Part shown: one piece after another, positions 51,105 to 59,621 of the stretch
How the letters are laid out: the number at the start of each line of letters is the position of its first letter
Numbering within the stretch: the first letter of the stretch is position 1
Source of the DNA: Alkalihalobacillus sp. CinArs1
GTDB taxonomy: Bacteria > Bacillota > Bacilli > Bacillales > Guptibacillaceae
NCBI RefSeq assembly: GCF_947387515.1
Contig: NZ_CANDOB010000001.1
Location: forward strand, 1,608,364 to 1,672,363
Direction of reading: 5' to 3'
Length of the DNA: 64,000 bases
The notes under the pieces: model-generated
The model's input: the letters and a program-made list of their open reading frames with translations, nothing else
Database searches by the model: none
Told to the model about the DNA's origin: nothing
Translations under genes and position numbers: made by a program

Positions 51105-52292
51105 CTAGTTCTTGACCTTGTGCTTTTCTTCCTTTTTCTCTTTTGAAGACTCTTTTTTAAGCTTTCGATTGTAGTCTGAAATCAACTTATAGTAAGCATT
51201 AGACATCATCCAGATGCTTTCTTTTTCATCTTCAAAGAAGTCGATATTATAGCCGTCCAGGTTGTTGTTTAATGTCTTAAGGTAATCTTTAAGGACGATC
51301 GAGCCACCACCTACAAAGTAGCAAATTTCAGTTTGAGAGTTCTTTTGCCACACATTACGAAGGTGACGGTACTGTTTCTTTGCAAGTTCAAGAAGAATAC
51401 GGTCTGTAATATCATGAACACTCGTGCGACTGCCTCGAACCATGATGTGATTACGATCATTTTTCTTGGTGATGATATCGACTACATCGCGTCTGCTGTC
51501 TAGCTCAACGCCGTGTTTAGAACGGATTTCTTCACGAATCAATTCTAGCGATTCCGCTACTCCGATGTTAAAACCTTGTGCTTTGTCATCATCAACGTTT
51601 CTATTCTTGATAACTGCGATATCAGTAGATAGACCACCAATATCTTGAATAAGAATACGCTTATCGATTAGATCCTTATTTATGATGTTTAGGTCGTTAT
51701 CCATTACTAGATTGATATAAGCAGCAAAGCCTTCAGGATAAACTTTTACTTCATCAAACTTAATATTAACCTTCTTACCTTGGTGCTTAGGCGTTACTAA
51801 GAACTCTACCTGGTGCACAGATCCTAGTAGTCTTGAGCGATAACCTACATCCTTACCTTCCTTCACTTCACGAAGTGGAAGTCCAGTACCGAGTGTATAA
51901 TTCGCATCGATTACGCCATTCTGATTCTTGAAATTTGCCGTGTTCTTCTCATCCACTGCATCCAACGCAAGTGATGCAAAAAGCATGATCAACGTTTGGT
52001 CTTCTTCTGATTTAGCGCTACCTGGATCAAGCTCTGTAGGATTATCACTAGTTGTCGCAAGGTTTCCTACTCGGTAAATCGCATTGTTATCTTGAAGAGC
52101 AGGGGAGTGTACTCTGATGTGGATTCCATCAAGAGGATCCTTCGTATCAAGTTCTTCAATACCAATTACAGGACGGTCCTCAATATCTCTTGCTATCACG
52201 TTTGGTATGTATAAGTCGGATTCAAGTTTTCCATAAATTCCTTTTAGAGAATCATTACCAACATCAACTGCTGCAATTCTCGAATTACTCAT
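51105..52292 (-). CDS. ParM/StbA-like actin-family ATPase
   Basis: A 395-residue actin-like protein; ATG at 52292 follows AAAGGGTGG. Actin-fold nucleotide motifs are 'RIAAVDVGNDSLKGIYG' (phosphate 1, 5-20), 'RILIQDIGGLSTDIAVIKN' (phosphate 2, about 214-232) and 'CYFVGGGSIVLKDYLKTL' (adenosine motif, about 336-350). The C-terminus is lysine-rich ('KKESSKEKKEEKHKVKN'). ParM/AlfA-type proteins polymerise into filaments that push plasmid copies apart. Here it heads a two-gene operon with a ParR-like protein, and a dense array of GTNNAC boxes lies upstream. The flanks are chromosomal housekeeping genes. Confidence 0.85.
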   Translation of the reverse strand: MSNSRIAAVDVGNDSLKGIYGKLESDLYIPNVIARDIEDRPVIGIEELDTKDPLDGIHIRVHSPALQDNNAIYRVGNLATTSDNPTELDPGSAKSEEDQTLIMLFASLALDAVDEKNTANFKNQNGVIDANYTLGTGLPLREVKEGKDVGYRSRLLGSVHQVEFLVTPKHQGKKVNIKFDEVKVYPEGFAAYINLVMDNDLNIINKDLIDKRILIQDIGGLSTDIAVIKNRNVDDDKAQGFNIGVAESLELIREEIRSKHGVELDSRRDVVDIITKKNDRNHIMVRGSRTSVHDITDRILLELAKKQYRHLRNVWQKNSQTEICYFVGGGSIVLKDYLKTLNNNLDGYNIDFFEDEKESIWMMSNAYYKLISDYNRKLKKESSKEKKEEKHKVKN

Positions 52293-52350
52293 AAATCGAT
52301 CCACCCTTTCAAATTTAAATGAATCTAGTATTTCTACTATTAAGTTAAAA

Positions 52351-52377
52351 GTTATAGAAGATTTCGTTTTTCGTCAA
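52351..52377 (-). promoter_or_regulatory. Promoter candidate of the parM-like operon
   Basis: TTGACG (52372-52377) and TATAAC (52351-52356) on the minus strand with a short 15-bp spacer; TAACTT at 17 bp is the alternative. It lies between the iteron array and the ParM-like gene, so array-bound protein could autoregulate it. Confidence 0.4.
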
Positions 52378-52393
52378 TGAGTCATTCTATCTA

Positions 52394-52569
52394 GTTTACA
52401 ATTATGTATACTTGTGTACAAATTTGTTTACATGTATACATTTTTTGTTTACTTGTTTACAAATACGTACACATGCCGTCACTAAGCCATGTATACAATA
52501 AAGTAAACAAGTGTACATATTACGTATACTTGTAAACAGAATTGCAAACAAGTACACACTTTTGTATAC
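52394..52569. repeat. Centromere-like array of 16 GTNNAC boxes (parC-like)
   Basis: 6-bp boxes start at 52394, 406, 414, 426, 434, 447, 455, 467 and at 491, 503, 511, 524, 532, 544, 552, 564 (52-kb prefix understood). Fifteen are GTNNAC and one (544) is GCAAAC. Every start s has a partner at 958-s (same prefix), so the two groups of eight are mirror images around 52481.5. Boxes pair 12-13 bp apart into eight units repeated every 20-21 bp, two helical turns. The remainder of the 382-bp gap 52293-52674 holds the operon promoter and the mqo terminator. Confidence 0.85.
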
Positions 52570-52631
52570 TTTTATTTTTTCATTGCAAGTCTCCCCCCTC
52601 TACTCTATCCATGCAATCTTTATGTAAGGCC

Positions 52632-52666
52632 AAATAAAAAGCCAGGCGATCAAAATGCGCCTGGCT
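52632..52666 (-). terminator. Terminator of mqo
   Basis: AGCCAGGCG / CGCCTGGCT stem, 9-nt loop, followed by TTTTTATTTG on the minus strand. Confidence 0.8.
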
Positions 52667-52674
52667 AGAATTTA

Positions 52675-54174
52675 TTAGCTATACACGACTTCCTGTTGAT
52701 ACAAACCGAGTGTGTTAGCAGTTGAAGTATGAATTTCTTTAAAAAGTTCAGGGTTCTCAGCTAACGACTGGCCGTAGGAAGGGATCATTTCTTTAATTTT
52801 AGGCTCCCAATCTGCCAAATATTGCGGGAAACAACGTTCAAAAAGCTCAAGCATTACATGAACAGCTGTAGAAGCACCCGGAGAAGCACCAAGTAGAGCA
52901 GCGATCGAGCCATCAGAAGCGTTTACAATCTCAGTGCCGAATTGAAGCGTCCCCTTGCCACCAGTTTCCGTATCTTTGATAACCTGCACACGCTGACCTG
53001 CTACAACAATTTCCCAGTCTTCAGATTTAGCATCTGGAATAAATTCACGTATCTCTTCCATGCGCTGCTCGTGAGACTGCATCACTTGTTGAATCAAGTA
53101 TCTTGTAAGTCCCATCTCTTTCATTCCTGCCGCCATCATCGTTAACACGTTGTTTGGTTTAACAGAGCTGATCAGATCAAGATTTGAACCGCCTTTTAAG
53201 AATTTTGGCGAGAAACCAGCAAATGGGCCGAATAGCAAGCTTTTCTTATTGTCGATATACCTCGTATCCAGGTGTGGAACAGACATTGGAGGGGCTCCTA
53301 CTTTGGCTTTACCGTATACTTTCCCATGGTGCTGCTCGATTACCTCTGGGTTTTTACACACCATAAAGAGTCCACTTACAGGAAACCCGCCAATATGCTT
53401 CGATTCAGGGATACCCGTCTTCTGTAGCAAATGAAGACTTCCCCCTCCACCTCCAATGAAAACGAAGTCGGCGGAATGGTATTCCAAGTTATCGTTTTCC
53501 ATATCTTGAACCTTAACTTCCCATTGTCCGTCTTTCTTACGCTTAATATGTTCTACACTATGATTATAATTGATGGCAACGTTTTCACTTTCTAAATTCT
53601 TAAATAGTAAACGCGTTAGCGCACCAAAATTAACGTCTGTTCCGGAGTCGATTTTCGTAGCTGCAATTGGTTCAGTTGATGAGCGTCCGTTCATAATAAG
53701 TGGCATCCACTCTTTAAGCTTCTCAGGATCATCTGAAAACTCCATACCTTGAAACAAAGGCTTCTTTGACAACGCTTCCATCCGCTTTTTCAAGAATGCC
53801 ACATTCGCCTCACCATGTACGAGACTCATATGGGGAATCGGCATGATAAACTCTTGAGGATTATCGATCAAGCCTCTGTTTACGAGATGAGACCAATACT
53901 GTCTTGATAACTGAAACTGCTCGTTTACTTTAACAGCTTTACTAATGTCGATCGATCCATCTGCTTTTTCAGAAGTATAGTTGAGCTCACAAAGCGCAGC
54001 ATGGCCTGTCCCAGCGTTATTCCACTCATTAGAGCTTTCCTCTCCTGCACGGCTTAGCTTTTCAAATGCTTTTATGTTCCAATTCGGTGCTAACTCTTTC
54101 AGTAATGATCCCAAAGTGGCACTCATGACACCAGCACCAATTAAGATAACGTCTTTTTTGTGATTGTTACTCAT
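52675..54174 (-). CDS. mqo: Malate:quinone oxidoreductase
   Basis: A 499-residue peripheral membrane flavoenzyme oxidising malate to oxaloacetate with menaquinone as acceptor. ATG at 54174 follows AGGAAGG; a 15-codon upstream extension lacks a site. Features are '[27 protein letters not shown]' (FAD fold), '[22 protein letters not shown]', '[21 protein letters not shown]', '[15 protein letters not shown]', '[21 protein letters not shown]', 'GFPVSGLFM' and '[20 protein letters not shown]', all Mqo signatures. Feeds the quinol pool used by the Qox oxidase in the same window. Confidence 0.97.
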   Translation of the reverse strand: MSNNHKKDVILIGAGVMSATLGSLLKELAPNWNIKAFEKLSRAGEESSNEWNNAGTGHAALCELNYTSEKADGSIDISKAVKVNEQFQLSRQYWSHLVNRGLIDNPQEFIMPIPHMSLVHGEANVAFLKKRMEALSKKPLFQGMEFSDDPEKLKEWMPLIMNGRSSTEPIAATKIDSGTDVNFGALTRLLFKNLESENVAINYNHSVEHIKRKKDGQWEVKVQDMENDNLEYHSADFVFIGGGGGSLHLLQKTGIPESKHIGGFPVSGLFMVCKNPEVIEQHHGKVYGKAKVGAPPMSVPHLDTRYIDNKKSLLFGPFAGFSPKFLKGGSNLDLISSVKPNNVLTMMAAGMKEMGLTRYLIQQVMQSHEQRMEEIREFIPDAKSEDWEIVVAGQRVQVIKDTETGGKGTLQFGTEIVNASDGSIAALLGASPGASTAVHVMLELFERCFPQYLADWEPKIKEMIPSYGQSLAENPELFKEIHTSTANTLGLYQQEVVYS

Positions 54175-54371
54175 GATATCCTTCCTTATCTCTAATAGTA
54201 ATAAAGAGTATGCGCACAAGCTTCATCAAAGCAAGGCGTCACTTTGGCACTTTCTTTTTCTATCTCCATTATAACCATTTTATAGATTTATTTCACAATT
54301 GTAAAAAATATCTATGAGTTGCAATCCTAATGGAAAGGGAAACGGCTATCATAGGGAGAGAGTTTGCAGTA

Positions 54372-54406
54372 ATATAAAAGCGTTTCTCCTATTAGAGAAA
54401 CGCTTT
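54372..54406 (-). terminator. Terminator of rlmH
   Basis: AAAGCGTTTCTC / GAGAAACGCTTT, 12-bp perfect stem, 6-nt loop, TTTATATT following on the minus strand. Confidence 0.8.
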
Positions 54407-54418
54407 AGTAGACTTTCA

Positions 54419-54898
54419 TTACTTATGATACGGTTCACCACGGTTAATCTTGAACGCGCGGTAGATTTGCTCGACGAGAACAAGCCTCATAAGCTGATGA
54501 GGGAACGTCATCTTAGAAAAGGATAGTGTATCATTCGCTCTTGTCATAACGTCCTCACTCAAGCCTAGAGAGCCTCCTATGACGAACGCTACTTTACTTT
54601 TACCATATGTGGCGAGCTGATCCAGGTCTTTCGCCAGTTTTTCAGAGGTTTTCATGTTTCCTTGAATCGCTAATGCGATCACGTGAGCGTCTGGAGAGAT
54701 TTTCGATAGAATTCTGTTCCCTTCAGCTTGTTTAACCTGTTCCATTTCAACTTCACTAAGATTCTCAGGTGCTTTTTCATCTGGGACCTCGATCACTTCT
54801 ATTTTTGCATAAGGTCCAAGTCGTTTCGTATACTCAGCAATTCCTTGTTTAAGGTATTTTTCTTTTAATTTTCCTACCGTCACGATGCTGATATTCAA
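54419..54898 (-). CDS. rlmH: 23S rRNA (pseudouridine1915-N3)-methyltransferase RlmH
   Basis: A 159-residue SPOUT methyltransferase acting on 70S ribosomes. I prefer TTG at 54898, which yields '[20 protein letters not shown]' and the family length; an ATG three codons earlier almost abuts the GGGAGGAG site. Motifs are '[12 protein letters not shown]', '[17 protein letters not shown]', '[15 protein letters not shown]' (SAM-binding knot) and '[35 protein letters not shown]' at the C-terminus. B. subtilis YydA/RlmH lies in the same position next to yyzF. Confidence 0.95.
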   Translation of the reverse strand: MNISIVTVGKLKEKYLKQGIAEYTKRLGPYAKIEVIEVPDEKAPENLSEVEMEQVKQAEGNRILSKISPDAHVIALAIQGNMKTSEKLAKDLDQLATYGKSKVAFVIGGSLGLSEDVMTRANDTLSFSKMTFPHQLMRLVLVEQIYRAFKINRGEPYHK

Positions 54899-54958
54899 AT
54901 CGATCATTCTCCTCCCACAGTCGTTCTATATACAGTACATCCACAATTAATAAACATG

Positions 54959-55216
54959 TTATCAACAGAACTTATCCACATATACACATTTTCTATCCAC
55001 ATGTCGTGACCGAATATTAGTTCGACACCATATATACGGCAGGTTTACTGCAATATTTACATGTTGTGGACAAGTTTCCATCATTCTTTTCAAGCTTTTC
55101 TAAAACAGGAAACTGCTCCGTTTCATCTACAGTCACATCTAAAGCAAGCTCTACATGCTCTTCACAACAATGAATCTTCATTTAAGCCATCCTTTCTAGT
55201 TATCCACTGTGCATAA
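54959..55216. promoter_or_regulatory. DnaA-box cluster around yyzF
   Basis: Perfect TTATNCACA boxes: TTATCCACA at 54972-54980 and, on the minus strand, TTATGCACA at 55208-55216. One-mismatch boxes: TTATCAACA 54959-54967, ATATACACA 54980-54988, CTATCCACA 54993-55001, TTGTCCACA on the minus strand at 55065-55073, TTATCCACT 55200-55208. From memory, a DnaA-box cluster next to yyzF is known in B. subtilis; not verified here. Confidence 0.65.
55017..55181 (-). CDS. yyzF: CxxH/CxxC small protein (YyzF family)
   Basis: A 54-residue protein read directly from the minus strand: ATG at 55181, stop at 55017-55019, preceded by AAAGGATGG. It starts 'MKIHCCEEHVELALDV' and has 'TTCKYCSKPAVYMVSN' at the end, giving the CxxH (Cys6-His9) and CxxC pairs of the CxxH/CxxC protein family, presumably a zinc site. 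The B. subtilis homologue YyzF lies between htrC and rlmH as here. Function unknown. Confidence 0.88.
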   Translation of the reverse strand: MKIHCCEEHVELALDVTVDETEQFPVLEKLEKNDGNLSTTCKYCSKPAVYMVSN

Positions 55217-55221
55217 CTCAA

Positions 55222-55252
55222 ACAGTAAAACAGGAGAGTTTCCTCTCCTGTT
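55222..55252 (-). terminator. Terminator of htrC
   Basis: AACAGGAGA / TCTCCTGTT, 9-bp stem, 6-nt loop, followed by TTTACTGTT on the minus strand. Confidence 0.75.
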
Positions 55253-55262
55253 AATAAGTGAT

Positions 55263-56486
55263 TTATGAGGTTTGTTGTTCAGATAACGTTACCTTTACAT
55301 TTTGCTTTTTTCCTTCACGATAAATCGTCATCGATACTGTATCCCCGATTTCTTTTTTGGAATAAAGAAACTTCCGTAAGTCTATTGAGTTCTTGATCGT
55401 TTCTCCGTCTATCGCAGTAATCACATCCAACTCTTTAAGTCCAGCCTGATATGCTGCTGACGTTGGAAATACACTCATGATGACAACACCGTAATCAATA
55501 TCCATTGGAAGCTTTAACGATTCACTCCAATGGTAAGTTGGTATTTCAGATAACGATTTCGTTCCAACCCCTATTTGAGGTCTTCTGACTTCACCATAAG
55601 TCTCTAAGTCGTTAATGATCGGTTCTGCGATATTGATAGGGATCGCAAATCCAATTCCTTCAACACTCGACCTCGCAATCTTCATCGAGTTAATACCGAT
55701 CAACTGGCCAGAAATGTTAATTAAAGCTCCTCCACTATTCCCTGGATTGATAGAGGCATCTGTTTGAATAACATCGGCATTCCAATCGATCGTTCCGTTT
55801 TGGTCTGTATCGACCGGAAATGAGCGCTCAGGATTACTTACGATACCTTGAGTGACAGTGCCTTCAAGAAAGCCGAGTGGATTACCGATTGCGACCGCTG
55901 GCTCTCCTGGCTTTAATTTATCCGAATCTCCAAAATCAGCTACCATCGTAACGTTATCAGAAGGTATTTTTAATACAGCAAGGTCCATTAACGGATCGGT
56001 CCCGACAAGCTCAGCAGCCACACGTTGTTCTGCGCTTAAACTAACTTCGATTTGACTCGCACCCTGAACAACATGATTGTTTGTAACGACGAACGCTGTA
56101 TCGCCCTTCTTCTTGTAGATAACACCTGAACCAGCCCCAGCTTCACCGTAATCTTCAGCCCAGAAATCTGTTTTCTGAAGGTTGATGACCCCTACAACAG
56201 CTTCATTGACCTTTTCAACCGCAGAAGTAATATCATTCGTTACATCTACACTGATACTTTTTGTTATCGGATCCTGGTCAAGCTGACCGTTCGATTCCTC
56301 TTCAGGTGCGGGAGATGTTACTTCTGGTAATACTCCAAGCCCAGACAAGGCTGGAACCGTAAAAAGGATGATCAATGCACCTAAAATAGCACCAAGAAAT
56401 CCAGCAACAAGTGCACCACCACGGTTTCCTTTTTGTTTAGTGGTCCGGTTATAATCCTCACCATCATAAAAGCCCAATTTTTTCAC
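55263..56486 (-). CDS. htrC: HtrA-family membrane serine protease
   Basis: A 407-residue trypsin-like protease with one N-terminal membrane anchor (about 24-46) and an external acidic linker. The catalytic triad is His138 ('TNNHVV'), Asp168 ('MDLAVL') and Ser251 ('GNSGGA'). A C-terminal PDZ domain (about 305-400) includes 'PTSAAYQAGLKELDVITAIDGE'. Start GTG after GGAAAGG. It is the htrC/yyxA gene that ends the walRKHIJ cluster in Bacillus and handles misfolded envelope proteins. There is 63 bp between it and walJ. Confidence 0.93.
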   Translation of the reverse strand: MKKLGFYDGEDYNRTTKQKGNRGGALVAGFLGAILGALIILFTVPALSGLGVLPEVTSPAPEEESNGQLDQDPITKSISVDVTNDITSAVEKVNEAVVGVINLQKTDFWAEDYGEAGAGSGVIYKKKGDTAFVVTNNHVVQGASQIEVSLSAEQRVAAELVGTDPLMDLAVLKIPSDNVTMVADFGDSDKLKPGEPAVAIGNPLGFLEGTVTQGIVSNPERSFPVDTDQNGTIDWNADVIQTDASINPGNSGGALINISGQLIGINSMKIARSSVEGIGFAIPINIAEPIINDLETYGEVRRPQIGVGTKSLSEIPTYHWSESLKLPMDIDYGVVIMSVFPTSAAYQAGLKELDVITAIDGETIKNSIDLRKFLYSKKEIGDTVSMTIYREGKKQNVKVTLSEQQTS

Positions 56487-56549
56487 CTTTCCTTTCCTAT
56501 CAAAAAAGGTGGACCTAATTGAGACTATCCATCCAACCTTGAACAGACA

Positions 56550-57344
56550 TCATACTTTTGTTAGAAGCGTAGGGGTTGTAGGATCTGTATCATAGAGATC
56601 GAACTGTTCACCTACAGCAAAACCATTTTGTTCAAGAGACTGTTGAACTGACAATCTTGCCAGGTCCTTCATGTTATTATCTTTACTTAAATGGGCTAAA
56701 TAAATACGCTTCGTTTTATCACCGATGATATCTGCGAGGGCTGCTGCTGCATCTTCATTCGAGACGTGTCCCATATCTCCAAGAATTCGTCTCTTAACGT
56801 TCCAAGGATACCTTCCCATCATCAACATATTGATGTCATGGTTTGCTTCAAAGATAAGCATATCCGAATCCCGAATCGTCCCCTTGATCCGTTCACTAAC
56901 ATAGCCAAGGTCGGTTGCTAGACTCAGCTTCTTCCCTTCATGATGAAACACGTAAAACATGGGCTCAGCCGCATCGTGAGAAACACCGAATGATTCTACA
57001 TCTAAGTCGTGAAATGTTTTAACAGTCTCCATGTCAAAATGGAACTTCTGGTCGAGAGGAATTTCACCGATCGACCGCTCCATTGCATTCCATGTTTTTT
57101 CATTTGCATAGATCGGTAGTTTGTAACGACGAGCAAAAATCCCTAGACCTTTAATATGGTCACTATGTTCATGAGTTACGAGCAAACCATCTATTTCTTT
57201 AGGATCGATGTGAGCTTTGGCGAGTAGCTCTTCAAGCTTCTTCCCGCTCAACCCTGCATCTACCAAAAACTTTTGTTTCTCTGTACCGACAAATAGTGCA
57301 TTCCCCGTACTACCACTTGCAAGCACGCTAAATTTAAGAGACAT
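56550..57344 (-). CDS. walJ: MBL-fold metallohydrolase WalJ (YycJ)
   Basis: A 264-residue metallo-beta-lactamase-fold protein with '[17 protein letters not shown]' (HxHxDH metal site), '[15 protein letters not shown]', 'LATDLGYVS', '[11 protein letters not shown]' and '[10 protein letters not shown]'. YycJ-type proteins are thought to be DNase-like (5'-exonuclease-type fold) and are linked to coordination of wall metabolism and replication or repair. It follows walI by 14 bp in the wal operon. Confidence 0.92.
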   Translation of the reverse strand: MSLKFSVLASGSTGNALFVGTEKQKFLVDAGLSGKKLEELLAKAHIDPKEIDGLLVTHEHSDHIKGLGIFARRYKLPIYANEKTWNAMERSIGEIPLDQKFHFDMETVKTFHDLDVESFGVSHDAAEPMFYVFHHEGKKLSLATDLGYVSERIKGTIRDSDMLIFEANHDINMLMMGRYPWNVKRRILGDMGHVSNEDAAAALADIIGDKTKRIYLAHLSKDNNMKDLARLSVQQSLEQNGFAVGEQFDLYDTDPTTPTLLTKV

Positions 57345-57358
57345 ATTCCATTCCTCTC

Positions 57359-58267
57359 CTACTTTTCACCCGAAGAAGGTTGTGGTGTTGAAGGGTCCAG
57401 ATCTTTCCCTTGATTATCACCGTTACCTTCCTCTTCACTCTCTTCAATTTCTTCGTCATCTTCCGTAGCACTAAACACGTTCTTTTCAATTGCGTCTACA
57501 TAGTAAACCTCAGGCTCTTGCTCTTCATTCTTTGAATTCGTTAAAACAACGCGCCACGTTGGAACAAACACAATCTTCTCTCTTTCATCCTCATTCGTTA
57601 CGGTATAGTAGCCGAGAGAGACATCTTCAACAACGTCGTTCAATTCGATATACTGTTGGTTTAATAATACTTCGATTGCATCAGAAGCAGGATCGATCTT
57701 TCTCTCTTCAGTAATGGAACTGAGGTCAAGATACGTTTGTGTATAAGACGTGACTTTATTGTCTTCCATACTTACGATCAGCATCCCAGAATTTTGATTG
57801 TAGATCGGGCGATCATCTTTGTACGTTTCTACGAAATAGATGATATTCTTATCATCTGCTGAATGAGAGTATTCATATTTTGAACCTTCATACACATAAG
57901 TCTCTAAGAAGATTGAAAAGGCTGAAGCTCGAGTTGGGTCGTTGATGGGATATGGCTTCTCGAGCGTGGAGATCAGCTTATTCCCATCTAACTCAATTTC
58001 CTGACTCGTCCCTTCTTCCAATGTTTTTTCTTCTTTTTCATTGAATTCATGGACTTTACCACTTATATAAGGCATGTTTTCAGTCTGAACGGTTGGCTTT
58101 TTCTTGTAGGTGACGTTAAAGCTATCAAGCTTTTCTTCGAGAGTTACCTGCTGAAGCTGCTCAAGACCACTAATATCCGTTCGTTTTGAAATCAAATCAC
58201 TGAGTAGAAAAATGTTAAAAACAAGGAAGGTTAGGATGAGTATGGTTTTCGTTCTATTCCAATCCAA
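57359..58267 (-). CDS. walI: WalK regulator WalI (YycI)
   Basis: A 302-residue bitopic membrane protein. TTG at 58267 gives the family opening '[26 protein letters not shown]', a membrane helix; the ATG two codons earlier abuts the GGAGG site. The external domain has the YycI fold ('[19 protein letters not shown]', '[25 protein letters not shown]'-type segments). The C-terminal tail is acidic and low complexity. WalI with WalH inhibits WalK through transmembrane contacts. It overlaps walH by 14 bp. Confidence 0.92.
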   Translation of the reverse strand: MDWNRTKTILILTFLVFNIFLLSDLISKRTDISGLEQLQQVTLEEKLDSFNVTYKKKPTVQTENMPYISGKVHEFNEKEEKTLEEGTSQEIELDGNKLISTLEKPYPINDPTRASAFSIFLETYVYEGSKYEYSHSADDKNIIYFVETYKDDRPIYNQNSGMLIVSMEDNKVTSYTQTYLDLSSITEERKIDPASDAIEVLLNQQYIELNDVVEDVSLGYYTVTNEDEREKIVFVPTWRVVLTNSKNEEQEPEVYYVDAIEKNVFSATEDDEEIEESEEEGNGDNQGKDLDPSTPQPSSGEK

Positions 58268-59621
58268 AATCATTCCCTCCTTGCTCTAAATTCTCAAGCG
58301 GCGTCCATGATTGGTTCAACTTAACATACCACTGAGGCATCAGAACGAAATCCTGGTTACTGTTTTCATCTCGATCAATCGTATAACCGATCGTAAAATT
58401 CGTTATCGCACTTTTTTTGAAGTTGCCTTCATCTAATAGCGAGACTACTTTTTCGTAAGAAGGTAGCCCTCTTGTTTCAATGTCATTGGCGAATTGGACC
58501 ACCTTCAACATGCGCTTATACGTACTGATCTCATTGTTCTTTAAAGTTACATTTATTTCATCTAAATCCTCTTGATATGGACTGAAAACAGGGTATCCTT
58601 CCGTATTCAATCTAAAGGTTATTCGGTCTGTCTTCGTCTTCGAAGATGTGACCCATTCGCTCAGAAAATAGTCATCATTCGGATCACTTATCTGAAAACC
58701 AAAGTGCTTATTAACAAATCCATAAGCATTCAAAATCGGAGCTTCATTCGCCACAAATTTGCTTGATGTAGAAGGTGGGTTAATAAAGCCCATATAATTA
58801 TTCGTCTTATCATAATTCAAATCGCGACTTCCATCCGTATATAAAGAAGAGGAATTAATAACCGTGTTTTCTTCTACAGCATTTTCATCTGGAAATAGAG
58901 CTGTGATAAAAGCGTCTATATTGGTTAATTCATCGGTTCTAACATCATACAGCCTCATCTGAATTTCATTTGTAGGTAAATAAAAGATCGGCGTATTTTC
59001 GTTAGGTTGATAAGAACGAGCACGCGTTATTTTCCCGTTAGATTCCAGAAGAGAGGAGAAGTCTTCACTGAACCACTCTTTCATATCTCTAGACACGTCG
59101 ACCGTTGCTCTCATCCCAATCTGACTAGAGCTATTTAAAAAGATAACTTCATTGTTTTTCCCAGATTGGGCTGAAGGAACGATAAGTCGATCAAATACTT
59201 CTAGTGGAATATCACCCTTTGCAACACTCACTAGACTTTTTAACACATCGTTTGAAAGTGAAGTTGGAAAAATGAACTCAATGCTTTCTTCACGATTGAT
59301 CAGACTGTCGATATTATCTACCATCGTTACAGACTTAATCCTTGTACCGGAGATGAAATCCGTATAAAAGGAATCGATGGTTTCTCTTTCAAATGACGTG
59401 TAATGGCTATCGTTTTGATGAAACACAATTTGATTCGGTTTAACGACCTGACTTAGATCAACTTCTTTGACACCTACCGTTCTATTCTCAGAAGGCGTTG
59501 TTTCCCTCTCATAATCCGGCTCGAAGGTCCAAATCTGCCAGGTTAATACAAGGCTCAATACGACTAAAACGTTCAATAAAATCGTTTTGATCGTCTCCAA
59601 ATGTTTCTTAGTCATTCTCAT
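58254..59621 (-). CDS. walH: WalK regulator WalH (YycH)
   Basis: A 455-residue bitopic protein with one N-terminal membrane helix (about 12-30, 'ILLNVLVVLSLVLTWQIWTFEPDYE') and a large extracytoplasmic YycH domain. The WIWTFEPDYE-type segment after the helix is conserved in the family. Start ATG after GGAGG. It overlaps walK by 14 bp and walI by 14 bp, so translation is coupled. Acts with WalI to hold WalK activity down. Confidence 0.93.
   Translation of the reverse strand: MRMTKKHLETIKTILLNVLVVLSLVLTWQIWTFEPDYERETTPSENRTVGVKEVDLSQVVKPNQIVFHQNDSHYTSFERETIDSFYTDFISGTRIKSVTMVDNIDSLINREESIEFIFPTSLSNDVLKSLVSVAKGDIPLEVFDRLIVPSAQSGKNNEVIFLNSSSQIGMRATVDVSRDMKEWFSEDFSSLLESNGKITRARSYQPNENTPIFYLPTNEIQMRLYDVRTDELTNIDAFITALFPDENAVEENTVINSSSLYTDGSRDLNYDKTNNYMGFINPPSTSSKFVANEAPILNAYGFVNKHFGFQISDPNDDYFLSEWVTSSKTKTDRITFRLNTEGYPVFSPYQEDLDEINVTLKNNEISTYKRMLKVVQFANDIETRGLPSYEKVVSLLDEGNFKKSAITNFTIGYTIDRDENSNQDFVLMPQWYVKLNQSWTPLENLEQGGNDFGLE

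Noticed and set aside
52394..52569. CRISPR array
   Set aside because: The repeats are 6-bp palindromic boxes at 8/12-bp steps with no 25-40 bp repeats or unique spacers, and no cas genes.
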